Virus record (IMG/VR): IMGVR_UViG_3300043409_000446
Coordinates: 1-37,686 of that record
Strand: one strand, 5' to 3'
Source of the DNA: a virus
DNA length: 37,686 nt
Shown: positions 14,161 to 23,354 of the stretch, piece by piece
Layout of the letters: each line of letters begins with the position of its first letter
Position numbering within the stretch: position 1 is the stretch's first letter
The notes under the pieces: model-generated
Seen by the model: the letters and a program-made list of their open reading frames with translations, nothing else
Database searches by the model: none
Told to the model about the DNA's origin: nothing
Program-made: the position numbers and the translations under genes

Positions 14161-15677
14161 AAAGTCCGATCCTCGGCAGCGCATACGTCGCCCGCAGCGT
14201 CAACGCTGCGGACAACCGTATGGTCAACCTCTTTCCTGAAATGCTTCAGGAAGGCAAGGAGCCTGCGTTCCTCCAACGCGCGCCGGGGCTTGATCTTCTG
14301 GCGACGGTTGGCGACGGCCCGATCCGGGGGCTGTTCGCTGTGGGGGCTTCTCTCTACGTCGCCTCCGGCAGCGAGCTATACCTTGTCGATGTTAACTACG
14401 CAGCGACGCTGCTCGGCACGTTGGCCAACGACGGCCCCGTGTCGATGGCGTATAACGGCACGCAGATATTCATCGCCTGCGGCGGCCCAAGCTACATCTA
14501 CAACACCAGCACTGCGGTCTACGCGCAGATTACCGACCCCGACTTTCCGGGCGCGACCACCGTCTCGTTCCTTGACAGCTATTTCGTGTTCATCGAGCCC
14601 AACAGCCAACGCATGTGGGTGACAAGCCTTAACGACGGCACGTCTGTTGATCCGCTCGACTTTGCCAGCGCCGAGGGCGACCCGGACGGGCTCGTGTCGT
14701 CAATCACCAACCATTCCGAAGTCTGGATGTTTGGCTCTAATTCTATCGAAGTATGGTACAACGCTGGCACAGCAGACTTCCCCCTTCAACGCATCCAGGG
14801 CGCGTTCAACGAGATCGGCTGCGCCGCCGCGTTCTCGGTCGCCAAACTTGACAACGCCCTGTTCTGGTTGGGCGCTGACGCGCGCGGCAAGGGTATCGTC
14901 TACCGGGCGAACGGCTATACGGGCGTCCGCGTCTCGACGCACGCCGTCGAGTGGCAAATTCAGCAATATACCGACATCTCTGACGCGGTGGCATACACCT
15001 ACCAGCAGGACGGCCACGCTTTTTATGTGTTGTCCTTCCCGTCTGCCAATGCGACGTGGGTCTATGATGTTGCGACGCAAGCGTGGCATGAGCGCGCGGG
15101 CTTCTTTAACGGCAATCTTACGCGCCAGCGCGGGAACTGCCAGACGTTCTTTAACGACCAGAACGTGCTGGGTGATTACCAGAATGGCAACCTTTACGCC
15201 TACAGCCTACAAATCTACGCAGACTACGACCGCCCGCAGAAGTGGCTGCGTTCGTGGCGCGCGCTGCCGCCGGGGCAGAACAACCTCAAGCGCACAATCC
15301 ACGACGCTTTGCAGCTCGACTGCGAGACGGGCGTAGGGCTTGATGGCTACGACGCCGAAGACATCACGTATTTGCTTACGGAAGCTGGCCTAATACTGAC
15401 CACGGAAGACGGCCTGCTGCTTGACGTAGACACGGTTCCGGTTGTCGGGTCCGACCCGAGAGTCATGCTGCGCTGGTCCGACGACGGCGGGCACACATGG
15501 TCAAGCGAACACTGGCTGTCGATTGGGCGGCTAGGTGAGTATGGCTCCCGCGTCATCTGGCGGCGGCTGGGCGCCACTACACAACTTCGTGATCGCGTCT
15601 ATGAGGTGTCCGGCACTGATCCAGTCAAGATCAACATTCTTGGGGCCGAACTGACGTTGAGGCCGACTAATGCTTAG
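14151..15677 (+). CDS. Packaged-DNA stabilisation / tail hub protein, P22 gp10-like
   Basis: The 508-residue protein opens with KSPILGSAYVARSVNAADNR and VNLFPEM. It carries repeated beta-propeller-like segments such as GPIRGLFAVGASLYVASGSE and SEVWMFGSNSIEVWYNAG, as in the gp10 family that plugs the tail and keeps DNA inside. The start is GTG 14151 or ATG 14157; GAGGAG at 14140-14145 fits either. The C-terminal part, with LLTEAGLILTTEDG and a WSDDGGHTWS beta-hairpin, is common in the tail-module version of this family. Overlap with the next gene is 8 bases. Confidence 0.88.
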   Translation: MDMKSPILGSAYVARSVNAADNRMVNLFPEMLQEGKEPAFLQRAPGLDLLATVGDGPIRGLFAVGASLYVASGSELYLVDVNYAATLLGTLANDGPVSMAYNGTQIFIACGGPSYIYNTSTAVYAQITDPDFPGATTVSFLDSYFVFIEPNSQRMWVTSLNDGTSVDPLDFASAEGDPDGLVSSITNHSEVWMFGSNSIEVWYNAGTADFPLQRIQGAFNEIGCAAAFSVAKLDNALFWLGADARGKGIVYRANGYTGVRVSTHAVEWQIQQYTDISDAVAYTYQQDGHAFYVLSFPSANATWVYDVATQAWHERAGFFNGNLTRQRGNCQTFFNDQNVLGDYQNGNLYAYSLQIYADYDRPQKWLRSWRALPPGQNNLKRTIHDALQLDCETGVGLDGYDAEDITYLLTEAGLILTTEDGLLLDVDTVPVVGSDPRVMLRWSDDGGHTWSSEHWLSIGRLGEYGSRVIWRRLGATTQLRDRVYEVSGTDPVKINILGAELTLRPTNA

Positions 15678-16230
15678 CGACACGCGCCTGCCCGCGTCCC
15701 GCGTCCCGATCCTGGTCGATGATCCCAGCCGGACAACGACGCGGGAGTGGTTTCGGTTTTTTGAGGGGCTGTCAACTTTGCTCGGGCTAGGCTTGGGGCG
15801 GTTCTACGACACCACGTCACCGACGTTTGTTGCCGATACGCCGACAATTGTCCCGCTGTCCGTAACCAGCCTTGGGCGCAACATGACGCTGGCGGCTAAC
15901 CGCGTCACGCTGAACAACGCGGGCACGTACCTCCTGACCGCCACGCTGCAATTGTCCAACCCCGACGTCACCAACGCCGACTACTTCATCCTCTGGCTGA
16001 AGCTGAACGGTGCAGACCAGGCTTTCTCGGCCAACCGGGCGGCGGTCGCCGCGTCCGGTTCGGCCTCGCTGACGGCAACGTATTACGTTGATGTGGCGGC
16101 CGGGGCCTATTTTGAGCTATATGGTCTGTCCAAAGCAGGCTATGTTGACATTACGACATTTGCGAGCAGCGGCTCGCCAGCATACCCTGCGGCGCCCGGC
16201 GTCGTTCTGACCGTAACGCAAATCCTGTGA
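15670..16230 (+). CDS. Putative jelly-roll (C1q-like) virion protein
   Basis: The 186-residue protein has an N-terminal helical anchor (TTTREWFRFFEGLSTLLG) that is common in phage fibre or appendage proteins. A beta-rich C-terminal domain follows, with NNAGTYLLTATLQLSN and ANRAAVAASGSASLTATYYV, reminiscent of C1q/TNF-like jelly rolls. It sits between the gp10-like gene and a fibre gene, where P22 encodes its tail needle. It is too short and not coiled enough to call a needle. A role in host contact is inferred. ATG 15670 has GAGG upstream. Confidence 0.65.
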   Translation: MLSDTRLPASRVPILVDDPSRTTTREWFRFFEGLSTLLGLGLGRFYDTTSPTFVADTPTIVPLSVTSLGRNMTLAANRVTLNNAGTYLLTATLQLSNPDVTNADYFILWLKLNGADQAFSANRAAVAASGSASLTATYYVDVAAGAYFELYGLSKAGYVDITTFASSGSPAYPAAPGVVLTVTQIL

Positions 16231-16239
16231 GGACCGACC

Positions 16240-17424
16240 ATGCCCTCCTATAACCTCTCGGCGTTCCAAGGTGGCGTCGGCATCCAGTTGTTCGACAACA
16301 ACGGCGACCCGCTTGCGGGCGGCCTGATCTACACATACACGGCGGGCACGACAACCCCCAAGGCGACGTACACGACGAGCGCGGGCAGCGTAGCCAACGC
16401 CAACCCTATCGTGCTGGACTCGGCGGGGCGCGCGCCCAACGCAGTCTATCAAGAGATCGGCACCGACTACAAATTTATTGTCCAAACGTCGGCGGCGGTC
16501 CTTGTCGGCACCTACGATAACATCCCCTCGATCAACGATCCGTTCAGCTTGTACAGCATTCTGACGGGCGTAACGGGCACGAACACGATCGCGGCCACGG
16601 GCACACCAACGGTCACGTCCTACGCCACGGGCGCGACCTACAGCTTCATCCCCGCGAACACCAACACCGCCGCAGTTACCCTGTCTATCGACGGTTTGAC
16701 GGCCAAGGCGATCAGCAAGAACAACGGCACGGCGCTGTCAGCGGGCGACATTCAAGTGGGCAAGCTTGCCTTAATCGAGTACGACGGCACGCGGTTCCAG
16801 TTGTTGAACAACCTTGTGATAGGCGGCTCGGTTACGAACGCCACCGTCTCGGGTGGCACGATCAGCGGCCTGACGACGCCGTTGCCGGTCGCCAGCGGCG
16901 GCACCGGGCTCGCAACGCTGACACTCAACAACGTCCTGCTCGGCAATGGCACAACGGCGGTAGGGCTGGTTGCCCCCGGCACGTCCGGCAACCTCCTGAC
17001 CAGCGACGGCACGACGTGGGCTTCGACTGCTGCGCCGGTTGAAATACCATCCCAAACGGGCAATTCCGGCAAGCTGTTGACGACAAACGGCACTGCCGTC
17101 TCGTGGGGCACCGACAGCCCTGTGCGCGCGCGGGCATCTATTACAGCGGGCACAAGCGCCACACCGACAATAGGCGCCGGATCGGTCAACATCACCAGCA
17201 TAGCTATGACTGCGGGTGTGTACACGATCACATTTACGACCGCGCTCGCCAGCGCAAACTACCAAATCATAGTGACGAAAAACGGTTCTGGCGCTAACGC
17301 AGACACTATAGTTGAGTCGATGACCAAACTTGTAGGGAGCTGCACGATCACTTGGTTCCGCGCGGGCACGGGCACCGCGCAGTCTGTTGCGGGCTTTGAC
17401 TTTGCCATCTACGGGGGTTGGTAG
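16240..17424 (+). CDS. Tail fibre-like protein
   Basis: The 394-residue protein has the N-terminal module common in podovirus fibres: QLFDNNGDPLAGGLIYTYTA, then NPIVLDSAGRAPNAVYQEIG. A middle region includes GTPTVTSYATGATYSF, followed by the fibre linker LPVASGGTGLATLTLNNVLL and GNLLTSDGTTWAS. The C-terminal 100 residues form a beta-rich tip ending FDFAIYGGW. It probably attaches to the tail and contributes to receptor binding. The stop TAG shares its G with the GTG start of the next gene. Confidence 0.85.
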   Translation: MPSYNLSAFQGGVGIQLFDNNGDPLAGGLIYTYTAGTTTPKATYTTSAGSVANANPIVLDSAGRAPNAVYQEIGTDYKFIVQTSAAVLVGTYDNIPSINDPFSLYSILTGVTGTNTIAATGTPTVTSYATGATYSFIPANTNTAAVTLSIDGLTAKAISKNNGTALSAGDIQVGKLALIEYDGTRFQLLNNLVIGGSVTNATVSGGTISGLTTPLPVASGGTGLATLTLNNVLLGNGTTAVGLVAPGTSGNLLTSDGTTWASTAAPVEIPSQTGNSGKLLTTNGTAVSWGTDSPVRARASITAGTSATPTIGAGSVNITSIAMTAGVYTITFTTALASANYQIIVTKNGSGANADTIVESMTKLVGSCTITWFRAGTGTAQSVAGFDFAIYGGW

Positions 17425-18230
17425 TGACCCTTGCCGATCAGGTCGAAGCCGCCTTTCTGGAGCAGCCGCAGGCTGACTGCCCGGTCACGCACCGCTTCGG
17501 GCCGGGCATCTATGTCCGCGAGGTGCTGCTGCCCCGCGGCGCGTATGTCGTCGGCCACGCTCACAAGACCGTGCATCTCAACATCATGCTGACCGGGCGG
17601 CTGGGACTGTTTGACGACGAGGGCGACGAGACGATCCTGTCCGCGCCGCAGACGTTTGTCGCGGGCATGGGCCGCAAGGTGGCGTACATCTATGAGGATG
17701 TCATCTGGCAGAACATCCACGCGACCACCGAGACGGACGTGGAGAAACTGGAAGACACTTACCTAGACAAGAGCGCCATCTGGCTGGACCATGCCCGACG
17801 TGTCTCGCTCGTAACGGAAAACTATTCCGAAGACAACGAAGATTTTCTGTTGGCCATCGCCGGATACGGGTTTGACGCGCTGACAGTGCGCCAAGTGTCT
17901 GAAAACACTACCGACCTGATGCCATTCCCGCCGGGCGACTACAAGGTTATGGTGGGCGCGTCCAAGATAGAAGGTCGCGGTTTGTTCGCCACCGGGTCGT
18001 TTACGGCTAACGAGCTGATCGCCCCGGCCCGTCTTGACGGGCTGCGCACGCCGGCGGGGCGCTACGTTAACCACAGCAAGACACCAAACGCCGAAATGGC
18101 CCTCAACGGCAACGGCGACGAATACTTGTTCTCGATACGGCCTATCTCCGGTTGCAAGGGGGGTATGCTTGGCGAGGAGATTACTGTAGATTACCGGCAG
18201 GTTCTTGGCCTGGCGCGCAGGAGCAATTAA
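17424..18230 (+). CDS. Cupin-like + SET-domain fusion protein
   Basis: The 268-residue protein has an N-terminal cupin-like beta-barrel (about 20-110: GPGIYVREVLLPRGAYVVGH, with His at 45, 47 and 51). A linker leads to a C-terminal SET-type domain (about 175-265). The latter shows SKIEGRGLFAT, the YVNHS motif (residues 215-218) with KTPNAEM, and GEEITVDYRQ (250-259), which match the substrate and cofactor sites of protein lysine methyltransferases. GTG 17424 follows the fibre stop directly. Phages in this group often carry it beside fibre genes; function unknown. It could modify a virion or host protein. Domain calls are from motif recognition. Confidence 0.75.
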   Translation: MTLADQVEAAFLEQPQADCPVTHRFGPGIYVREVLLPRGAYVVGHAHKTVHLNIMLTGRLGLFDDEGDETILSAPQTFVAGMGRKVAYIYEDVIWQNIHATTETDVEKLEDTYLDKSAIWLDHARRVSLVTENYSEDNEDFLLAIAGYGFDALTVRQVSENTTDLMPFPPGDYKVMVGASKIEGRGLFATGSFTANELIAPARLDGLRTPAGRYVNHSKTPNAEMALNGNGDEYLFSIRPISGCKGGMLGEEITVDYRQVLGLARRSN

Positions 18231-18231
18231 G

Positions 18232-19017
18232 ATGGCAGGTATTGCAGCGGCACTTATCGGCGGCGCGGCGTCCATTGGTGGGGCGCTGCTTGGAAGCAGC
18301 GCGGCTAAAAAGGCGGCGAAGGCGCAGGCGGCTGCGGCGCAGAAGGGTATTGAGTCCCAAGAGCGCATGTTTCAGAAGCAGATCGAGCTGCAAGCGCCGT
18401 TCCGCGAAGCTGGTCTGACATCGCAAAATCGGCTCTTGACGCTGCTTGGCCTGACGGGGGGTGATGCGGGCGCAACTGATTACGGCTCCGCAAACACGCC
18501 GTTCGGCATGGACCAGTTCAACGCCGACCCCGGATATGCGTTCCGCATGTCGGAAGGCATGAAGGCTATTGAGCGTTCGGCGGCGGCCAGAGGCGGCCTG
18601 CTGTCCGGTTCAACCTTGAAAGGCGTCACGCGGTTCGGCCAGGACACAGCATCTGGCGAATACCAGAACGCCTTCAACCGCTACCAGCTAGAGCGGCAGG
18701 CGCGGCTCAATCCGCTCCAAAGCATCATGGGCGCGGGGCAGACGGCGGCAAACCAACTTACCGGAGCCGCAGGGCAGCTTGGGCAGGGGCTGGCGCAGTC
18801 CTACGGCAATCTGGGTCAGGCGCAGGCGTCCTCGTATGTGGGCGGCGCAAACGCCGCGATGCAGGGGCTGCAGGGCGTCAGTGGCGCGGTGCAGGGCTAC
18901 TACAACAACCAGATGATGAACAACCTGTTGCAACAGCGTAACCGGCCTACAGGAACTTTTGACCCCCAAATGTTCCAGTCGAACTATAACCCAATGCCCG
19001 AGTACAATTTCGGCTGA
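18232..19017 (+). CDS. Internal virion / DNA-transfer protein, gp7-like
   Basis: The 261-residue protein starts with a Gly/Ala-rich hydrophobic segment (AALIGGAASIGGALLGSSAA), then helical Ala/Lys/Gln sequence. A conserved-looking FNADPGYAFRMSEGMKAIER block and GLLSGSTLKGVTRFGQD follow, with a Gln/Gly/Asn-rich tail. This layout is typical of podovirus DNA-transfer proteins that leave the capsid with the DNA and form a channel across the envelope. It is the first of three such genes. AGGAG lies 10 bases before ATG 18232. Confidence 0.8.
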   Translation: MAGIAAALIGGAASIGGALLGSSAAKKAAKAQAAAAQKGIESQERMFQKQIELQAPFREAGLTSQNRLLTLLGLTGGDAGATDYGSANTPFGMDQFNADPGYAFRMSEGMKAIERSAAARGGLLSGSTLKGVTRFGQDTASGEYQNAFNRYQLERQARLNPLQSIMGAGQTAANQLTGAAGQLGQGLAQSYGNLGQAQASSYVGGANAAMQGLQGVSGAVQGYYNNQMMNNLLQQRNRPTGTFDPQMFQSNYNPMPEYNFG

Positions 19018-19042
19018 ACAACGTAAGGTTGGGATCGTAACA

Positions 19043-20515
19043 ATGGCTGATTTCGGATTAGCGGCACAGATCGGACGCGGCAACGCCATGCCGGGCGCGC
19101 AACAGCAAGACCCGCAGAACCGCATGTTGCAGATGATGCAGCTCCAGCAGCTCCAGCAGAATATGATGCTAGCGCGCGAGCAGGAAGGCCGCGCTGCGGG
19201 TCTGTATGGGCCGCAGCTTGGTTCCGCCCAACAGCAACTTCTAAATCTACGCAACATGGAAGACCGTGCGGCGGGTCTATACGTGCCTCAATTAGAAGGT
19301 GAAAGGCTAAAAAATATCACCGAGGTAGGACGCCAAGGGCTTTTAAGGCCGCAGACAGATAGCGCAACGCAAGCGGCGGCGTCCGCAACGCGCGGGGGCA
19401 CGGCTGCGCAAGGAGTGCTTGACTACATTCGAACCACGCCGCCAGAGGAACGCACTAAGCCCGAACGGCTAGACGCGCTGCGCGGCACCAATCCCGGCGC
19501 GTATATCGCCCTGACTGACCAAATCAACGCGGCAAACATAGTGAAAGAAAAGGCGCGCACGGAAGAATTTACCTCCGCAAAAGCAAAGTTTGAGTTTGAA
19601 CGGGTAGCGTTGAACGGCATGTCATCATTGTTGCATGCTGTTACCGACCAAGACTCGTATTCCACAATCTACCCAGACTATAAAAAGGTAGACCCTGTAG
19701 GGTCTAAAATTATTGGTCCTGAATACACCCCGAAGAATGTCGCGGCTATGCGCGCGCGTATTCAAGATTTGGGTGACCTTGCGTATGGGCAGGACGCATT
19801 TGGCAACGAGACGGCCACAAACAAGCGCACGGGAAAAATTACCCTGTTGGCTCCCGCCACCCCTGCGAGCCGGTTCGGCAGCCGCGTGCTGACCCAGCCA
19901 GGACTTAACCCCGAGGGGGACGCCGCAACGTATGACGCTGCTCGCACGTTGGGCGCCGCGCCCCCACCGGGCGCCTCGCCGGGGGTGCCGTACACCCCGC
20001 CGGGTATGGGTCCGAAAGCGGCGGCGGCGGGCGCATTGACGACCGCGCAAGAGACGGCTAAGGCGGCAGTCAAGGAGAAAGCACTTCAGCCGCAGATCGA
20101 CGCGGCCATTAAGGAACTGACAGCCGCAGCAGCGCCGGGGGGCTTGATCTCTAAATCCACGGGTAGCGGCATCGGTCGTCAAATTGACCAAGTGGCGGGG
20201 TATTTCGGTACAGCCACACCTGGCGCCGTGGCTGGCGGCCAGCTTGGGCCAATCGCAGATTTGGCGCTCAAGATCGTACCCCGGTTTGAAGGGCCGCAAT
20301 CTGACAAGGACGCTCAGTCCTACAAAGATGCCGCAGGTTCGCTAGCAGACACGTCGATCCCCGTTGAAATTCGGCAGGCGGCGGCCAAGGAGGTTGTGCG
20401 GCTGCTAAAGACGCGGCGCGACCAGTTCACTATGGATGGCGCTACGCCCGCGCCGGGCAAGATCATTAACCGCGCGGCGCCCGCAGGCGTCGTAAATTGG
20501 AACGATCTCGATTAG
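19043..20515 (+). CDS. Internal virion / ejection protein (second of three)
   Basis: The 490-residue protein starts MADFGLAAQIGRGNAM. It has a Gln/Met-rich coiled-coil segment (residues about 25-55: LQMMQLQQLQQNMMLAREQE), mixed helical sequence, a Pro/Ala-rich linker (near 310-335), and Ala/Lys-rich helices to the end. I recognise no enzyme motif. Size, helical content and position between the gp7-like gene and the large Ala/Gly-rich protein fit the P22 gp20/gp16 type of ejection protein. ATG 19043 is preferred over the longer frame because it follows the previous stop and lies behind AAGGTTGGG. Confidence 0.7.
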   Translation: MADFGLAAQIGRGNAMPGAQQQDPQNRMLQMMQLQQLQQNMMLAREQEGRAAGLYGPQLGSAQQQLLNLRNMEDRAAGLYVPQLEGERLKNITEVGRQGLLRPQTDSATQAAASATRGGTAAQGVLDYIRTTPPEERTKPERLDALRGTNPGAYIALTDQINAANIVKEKARTEEFTSAKAKFEFERVALNGMSSLLHAVTDQDSYSTIYPDYKKVDPVGSKIIGPEYTPKNVAAMRARIQDLGDLAYGQDAFGNETATNKRTGKITLLAPATPASRFGSRVLTQPGLNPEGDAATYDAARTLGAAPPPGASPGVPYTPPGMGPKAAAAGALTTAQETAKAAVKEKALQPQIDAAIKELTAAAAPGGLISKSTGSGIGRQIDQVAGYFGTATPGAVAGGQLGPIADLALKIVPRFEGPQSDKDAQSYKDAAGSLADTSIPVEIRQAAAKEVVRLLKTRRDQFTMDGATPAPGKIINRAAPAGVVNWNDLD

Positions 20516-20524
20516 GGGCGGCTA

Positions 20525-22495
20525 GTGGACATTCAGTTACCAGACGGCACGGTTTTGCAAGGCGTCCCAGACGGGACGACTAAAGCCGACATCCTCGCCA
20601 AGTTGCGCTCGAACGGGCGCGACACGGCGGCGATGGGTCTTGAGGACGCCCCGGTCAAGCCAGAGGCGTCGATGCTGGAGGGCGCGGCGCGCGGCGCGGC
20701 CCCCTACGCTCTCGGTATGGGAGGCGGCGCGCTGGTCGGTGGTGGTCTTGGCGCGCTGATCGGCGGCGGGCTGCCCGGCGCCATAGTGGGCGCGTCGCTT
20801 GGCGCGCGTGCGGCGCCTGCGTTGCTGGCGGCGGGCGACATAGGTACGTCCCTCTACAACACTGTCGCCAACCGGTTCGGCTACGGCGCAGCGCCGACAC
20901 CTTCTGACACACTGAAGAACGTCGCCGGTTCGGTCGGCGTCGGCAAGCCCGGCGCACCCGTCACCGAGGCACTAATTGGCGGCGCTCTTGGCGGCGGTTT
21001 GATGGCTGCGGGTCTGCGCGGCGCGCAAGCCGCCAGCCCGGTCACGCAGGGCGTCATCAACGCGATGGCCGCCCAGCCAGGGCTCCAGACTGCTGCTGGT
21101 GGAGCGGGCGCCGCAACCTCTGCCGCCATGCAAGAGTACGGCGGCGTCGAAAACCCCATTGCCCTGCTGCTGGCAAACATGGCTGGCGGCGCGGCTGTTC
21201 CCGCAGGTATCGGCGCGGCTCGTCTTGGGGCCAAGGGCGTCACGGCGGGCGTCAATCGCTTCTCTGTCATGGCTGACCCGGAGGCGGCGGCATGGCTTCG
21301 CTCGGTCGAAGGGCGCGGGCCGGAGGTTGTCGCTGCGCTGCGCGCAAACGCCGATAGCCCCGTGCCCGGCTACAACCGCACGGCGGCGCAAGCGTCCGTC
21401 GAAGCGGGCGCGCCGGGTTTGCAGGCGCTCGGGCGTCAGGTAGGCGAGGTCAGCAGCGCCGCGCCGTATGCCCGCACGCTGGAACAGGAGGGCGCCGTTC
21501 GCGACGCCGTTCGCCGCGTCGGCGGAACGGCGGATGAACTGGCGACAATGAAGAGCGCGCGGTCAGAAGAGGCCACGGCCAACTATGGTAAGTCCGACGT
21601 TGTGCGCGTCGAAGCGGATGACGCGCTGACCGAGATGATGGGTCGGCCGGATATGCGCCGCGCGATCTCGCAGGCCCGGCGGGCGGCAGAGAACAAAGGC
21701 GAGACGTTCGGGACGAAGGCTGAAGATGGGCCGACCACGTACACAGGCGAGGAATTGCACCGTATCAAGGTGGCGCTGGATGATATGATGGAGAACGCGC
21801 CGCAGACCAACGTCGGCACGAACCTCAAGAACAGCATCAAGGGGTTACAGTCCGACTTCATGGAGTGGGTCGGCACCCGCGTTCCCGAGTACGACGTGGC
21901 GCGCAACGTGTTCAAGGCGCAGTCGCAGTTCATCAATCAGGCCGAGGTCGGACGGTTCTTGGAGAAAAAGCTTTTCGGGCCCATCGAAGGCAAGGGCATG
22001 TCGCCCGCGCCGTTTATCAAGGCTATCGACGAACCGCCAGCCAAGATTATTGAGAAAGTGCCTGACCTGACGCCGCAGCAACGCAAGACGCTCTCGGACG
22101 TGACTGCGGAACTGACGCGAGATGTGCAGGCCAAGCGCCTAGCGACGGCGGGCAGCGCCGCCGCGCCAAAGATAACCGCAACGGCAACAGATGTTGCGCC
22201 CGCCAAGCTGAACCTTCTGAACCGCACGTACACCCTTGCGACGGCGTTGATGGACCGTATGCAGGGCGCGCTTAACAAGGAGAACGCCACGCGGATCGCC
22301 GCCGCCATGCTGGAGCCCGAGATGGCCGCAGCGCGGATCGAGGCGGCTGTAGCCCGTCAAGCGAAGTTTGACCGCTTCAAGGTGCAGGGGCCAGATAGCA
22401 TGGGTAAAGGCGCCTTTGCGGCATCGCAAATCCCCGGCATCACGAACGCCATGAGCCCTTACGGGGAATTAAACCGCAACGCGATGGCGCGCTAA
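20525..22495 (+). CDS. Large internal virion / ejection protein (third of three)
   Basis: The 656-residue protein starts at GTG 20525. The N-terminal motif IQLPDGTVLQGVPDGTTKAD with ILAKLRSNG is widely seen at the start of podovirus internal proteins. Residues about 55-110 are a Gly/Ala-rich hydrophobic region able to insert in membranes (GMGGGALVGGGLGALIGGGL). A second such stretch lies near 155-230. The rest is helical and charged. No lytic transglycosylase motif is visible. It probably forms part of the ejection channel. The next gene starts two bases after its stop. Confidence 0.75.
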   Translation: MDIQLPDGTVLQGVPDGTTKADILAKLRSNGRDTAAMGLEDAPVKPEASMLEGAARGAAPYALGMGGGALVGGGLGALIGGGLPGAIVGASLGARAAPALLAAGDIGTSLYNTVANRFGYGAAPTPSDTLKNVAGSVGVGKPGAPVTEALIGGALGGGLMAAGLRGAQAASPVTQGVINAMAAQPGLQTAAGGAGAATSAAMQEYGGVENPIALLLANMAGGAAVPAGIGAARLGAKGVTAGVNRFSVMADPEAAAWLRSVEGRGPEVVAALRANADSPVPGYNRTAAQASVEAGAPGLQALGRQVGEVSSAAPYARTLEQEGAVRDAVRRVGGTADELATMKSARSEEATANYGKSDVVRVEADDALTEMMGRPDMRRAISQARRAAENKGETFGTKAEDGPTTYTGEELHRIKVALDDMMENAPQTNVGTNLKNSIKGLQSDFMEWVGTRVPEYDVARNVFKAQSQFINQAEVGRFLEKKLFGPIEGKGMSPAPFIKAIDEPPAKIIEKVPDLTPQQRKTLSDVTAELTRDVQAKRLATAGSAAAPKITATATDVAPAKLNLLNRTYTLATALMDRMQGALNKENATRIAAAMLEPEMAAARIEAAVARQAKFDRFKVQGPDSMGKGAFAASQIPGITNAMSPYGELNRNAMAR

Positions 22496-22497
22496 TC

Positions 22498-22734
22498 ATG
22501 GACCAACAGACACTTATCAACATTGGCGGCGGCATCATCATAGCTGGTATTGGCTGGTGGGCGCGTGTCATCTGGGAGAGCGTGCAGCGTCTCAAGGACG
22601 ACCTGCATGAGATCGAGGTGGACTTGCCGAAAAGCTACGTCACCAAGGACGACTTCAACATCACGATGAAGCACATTGAAACTATGGTCCAGCGCATCTA
22701 CGACAAGCTGGACGGAAAGGCAGACAAGTCGTGA
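22498..22734 (+). CDS. Single-span membrane protein of the lysis cassette
   Basis: The 78-residue protein has one N-terminal membrane span (residues 7-22: NIGGGIIIAGIGWWAR). A charged amphipathic, probably coiled, C-terminus follows, with LKDDLHEIEVDLPKSYVTKD and KLDGKADKS. Proteins with the PKSYV-KDD block recur next to phage endolysins and are usually unnamed. It may be a holin, antiholin or membrane anchor. The stop overlaps the endolysin start by GTGA, which couples the two. Confidence 0.65.
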   Translation: MDQQTLINIGGGIIIAGIGWWARVIWESVQRLKDDLHEIEVDLPKSYVTKDDFNITMKHIETMVQRIYDKLDGKADKS

Positions 22735-23099
22735 TCGACGCGCGGAGCGAACGCAACCTGATCGGCGTACATCCCGATCTCGTCAAGGTGATCCGCCGCG
22801 CGGCTAAGGCGGGCGGTTTTGTCGTGACTGAAGGGCTGCGCACCAAGGCGCGGCAGGCGCAGCTCGTCAAGGCGGGGGCTTCCCGCACGATGAACAGCCG
22901 CCACATCACGGGCCACGCCATCGACGTAGCCGCCGTGGTCAACGGCGAGGTCCGCTGGGACTGGCCGCTCTACGCCGCCATCGCCAAGATCGTGAAGGCC
23001 GCAGCGAAGGACTTGGGCGTGCCGATCACCTGGGGCGGAGATTGGCCGAAATTTCGAGACGGGCCGCATTTCGAACTTGACAGGAAGGCGTACCCGTGA
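22731..23099 (+). CDS. Endolysin, M15-type L-Ala-D-Glu / D-Ala peptidase
   Basis: The 122-residue protein is a compact single-domain peptidase M15. The zinc site is SRHITGHAIDV (His58, Asp65) and DGPHFEL (His113), with a conserved TEGLRTKARQAQL segment near residue 33 and WGGDWPKF before the last His. It would cut peptide cross-links of the Gram-negative wall. There is no signal peptide, so it needs a holin. The start GTG 22731 and the next GTG 23096 both overlap stops (GTGA). Confidence 0.92.
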   Translation: MIDARSERNLIGVHPDLVKVIRRAAKAGGFVVTEGLRTKARQAQLVKAGASRTMNSRHITGHAIDVAAVVNGEVRWDWPLYAAIAKIVKAAAKDLGVPITWGGDWPKFRDGPHFELDRKAYP

Positions 23100-23173
23100 A
23101 GCTAATCATCCTGCTGCTTCCCTTGGCGCTCGCCGGCTGCGGCGTCATCCGCGATTTGCCCAAATACTGGTAA
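23096..23173 (+). CDS. 25-residue micro-lipoprotein
   Basis: GTG 23096 overlaps the endolysin stop. The product MKLIILLLPLALAGC ends its signal peptide with a textbook lipobox (LALAG followed by Cys15). The mature lipopeptide would be only 11 residues, CGVIRDLPKYW. It lies between endolysin and holin. The cassette also has a separate o-spanin further down, so this is an extra lipoprotein. It is too short to reach across the periplasm. It could be a remnant o-spanin, an entry-exclusion or lysis-timing peptide. The signal peptide quality and GTGA overlap argue that it is made. Confidence 0.65.
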   Translation: MKLIILLLPLALAGCGVIRDLPKYW

Positions 23174-23183
23174 GGAGAACGTC

Positions 23184-23354
23184 ATGGACAAGGATATGTT
23201 CGAACGCCTGTTCCGCACAGCCCTCCAGGTTGTCGGCGCGATCGTCGCCACCCGCTACGTCGGTGAGGAGAACTGGGCCGCTCTGTCGGGCGCGCTACTG
23301 ACGCTCGGCACGACCGGCTGGACGATCTACGCCTCGCGTAAGGCCGTGAAATGA
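23184..23354 (+). CDS. Putative holin (56 residues, two hydrophobic segments)
   Basis: The product begins MDKDMFERLFRTALQVVGAI. It has two hydrophobic segments (about 12-25 and 32-50) separated by a short RYVGEENW loop, and a basic end (ASRKAVK). This fits small phage holins that open the inner membrane for the endolysin. TAAGGAG stands nine bases before ATG 23184. The stop overlaps the i-spanin start by ATGA. Confidence 0.7.
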   Translation: MDKDMFERLFRTALQVVGAIVATRYVGEENWAALSGALLTLGTTGWTIYASRKAVK

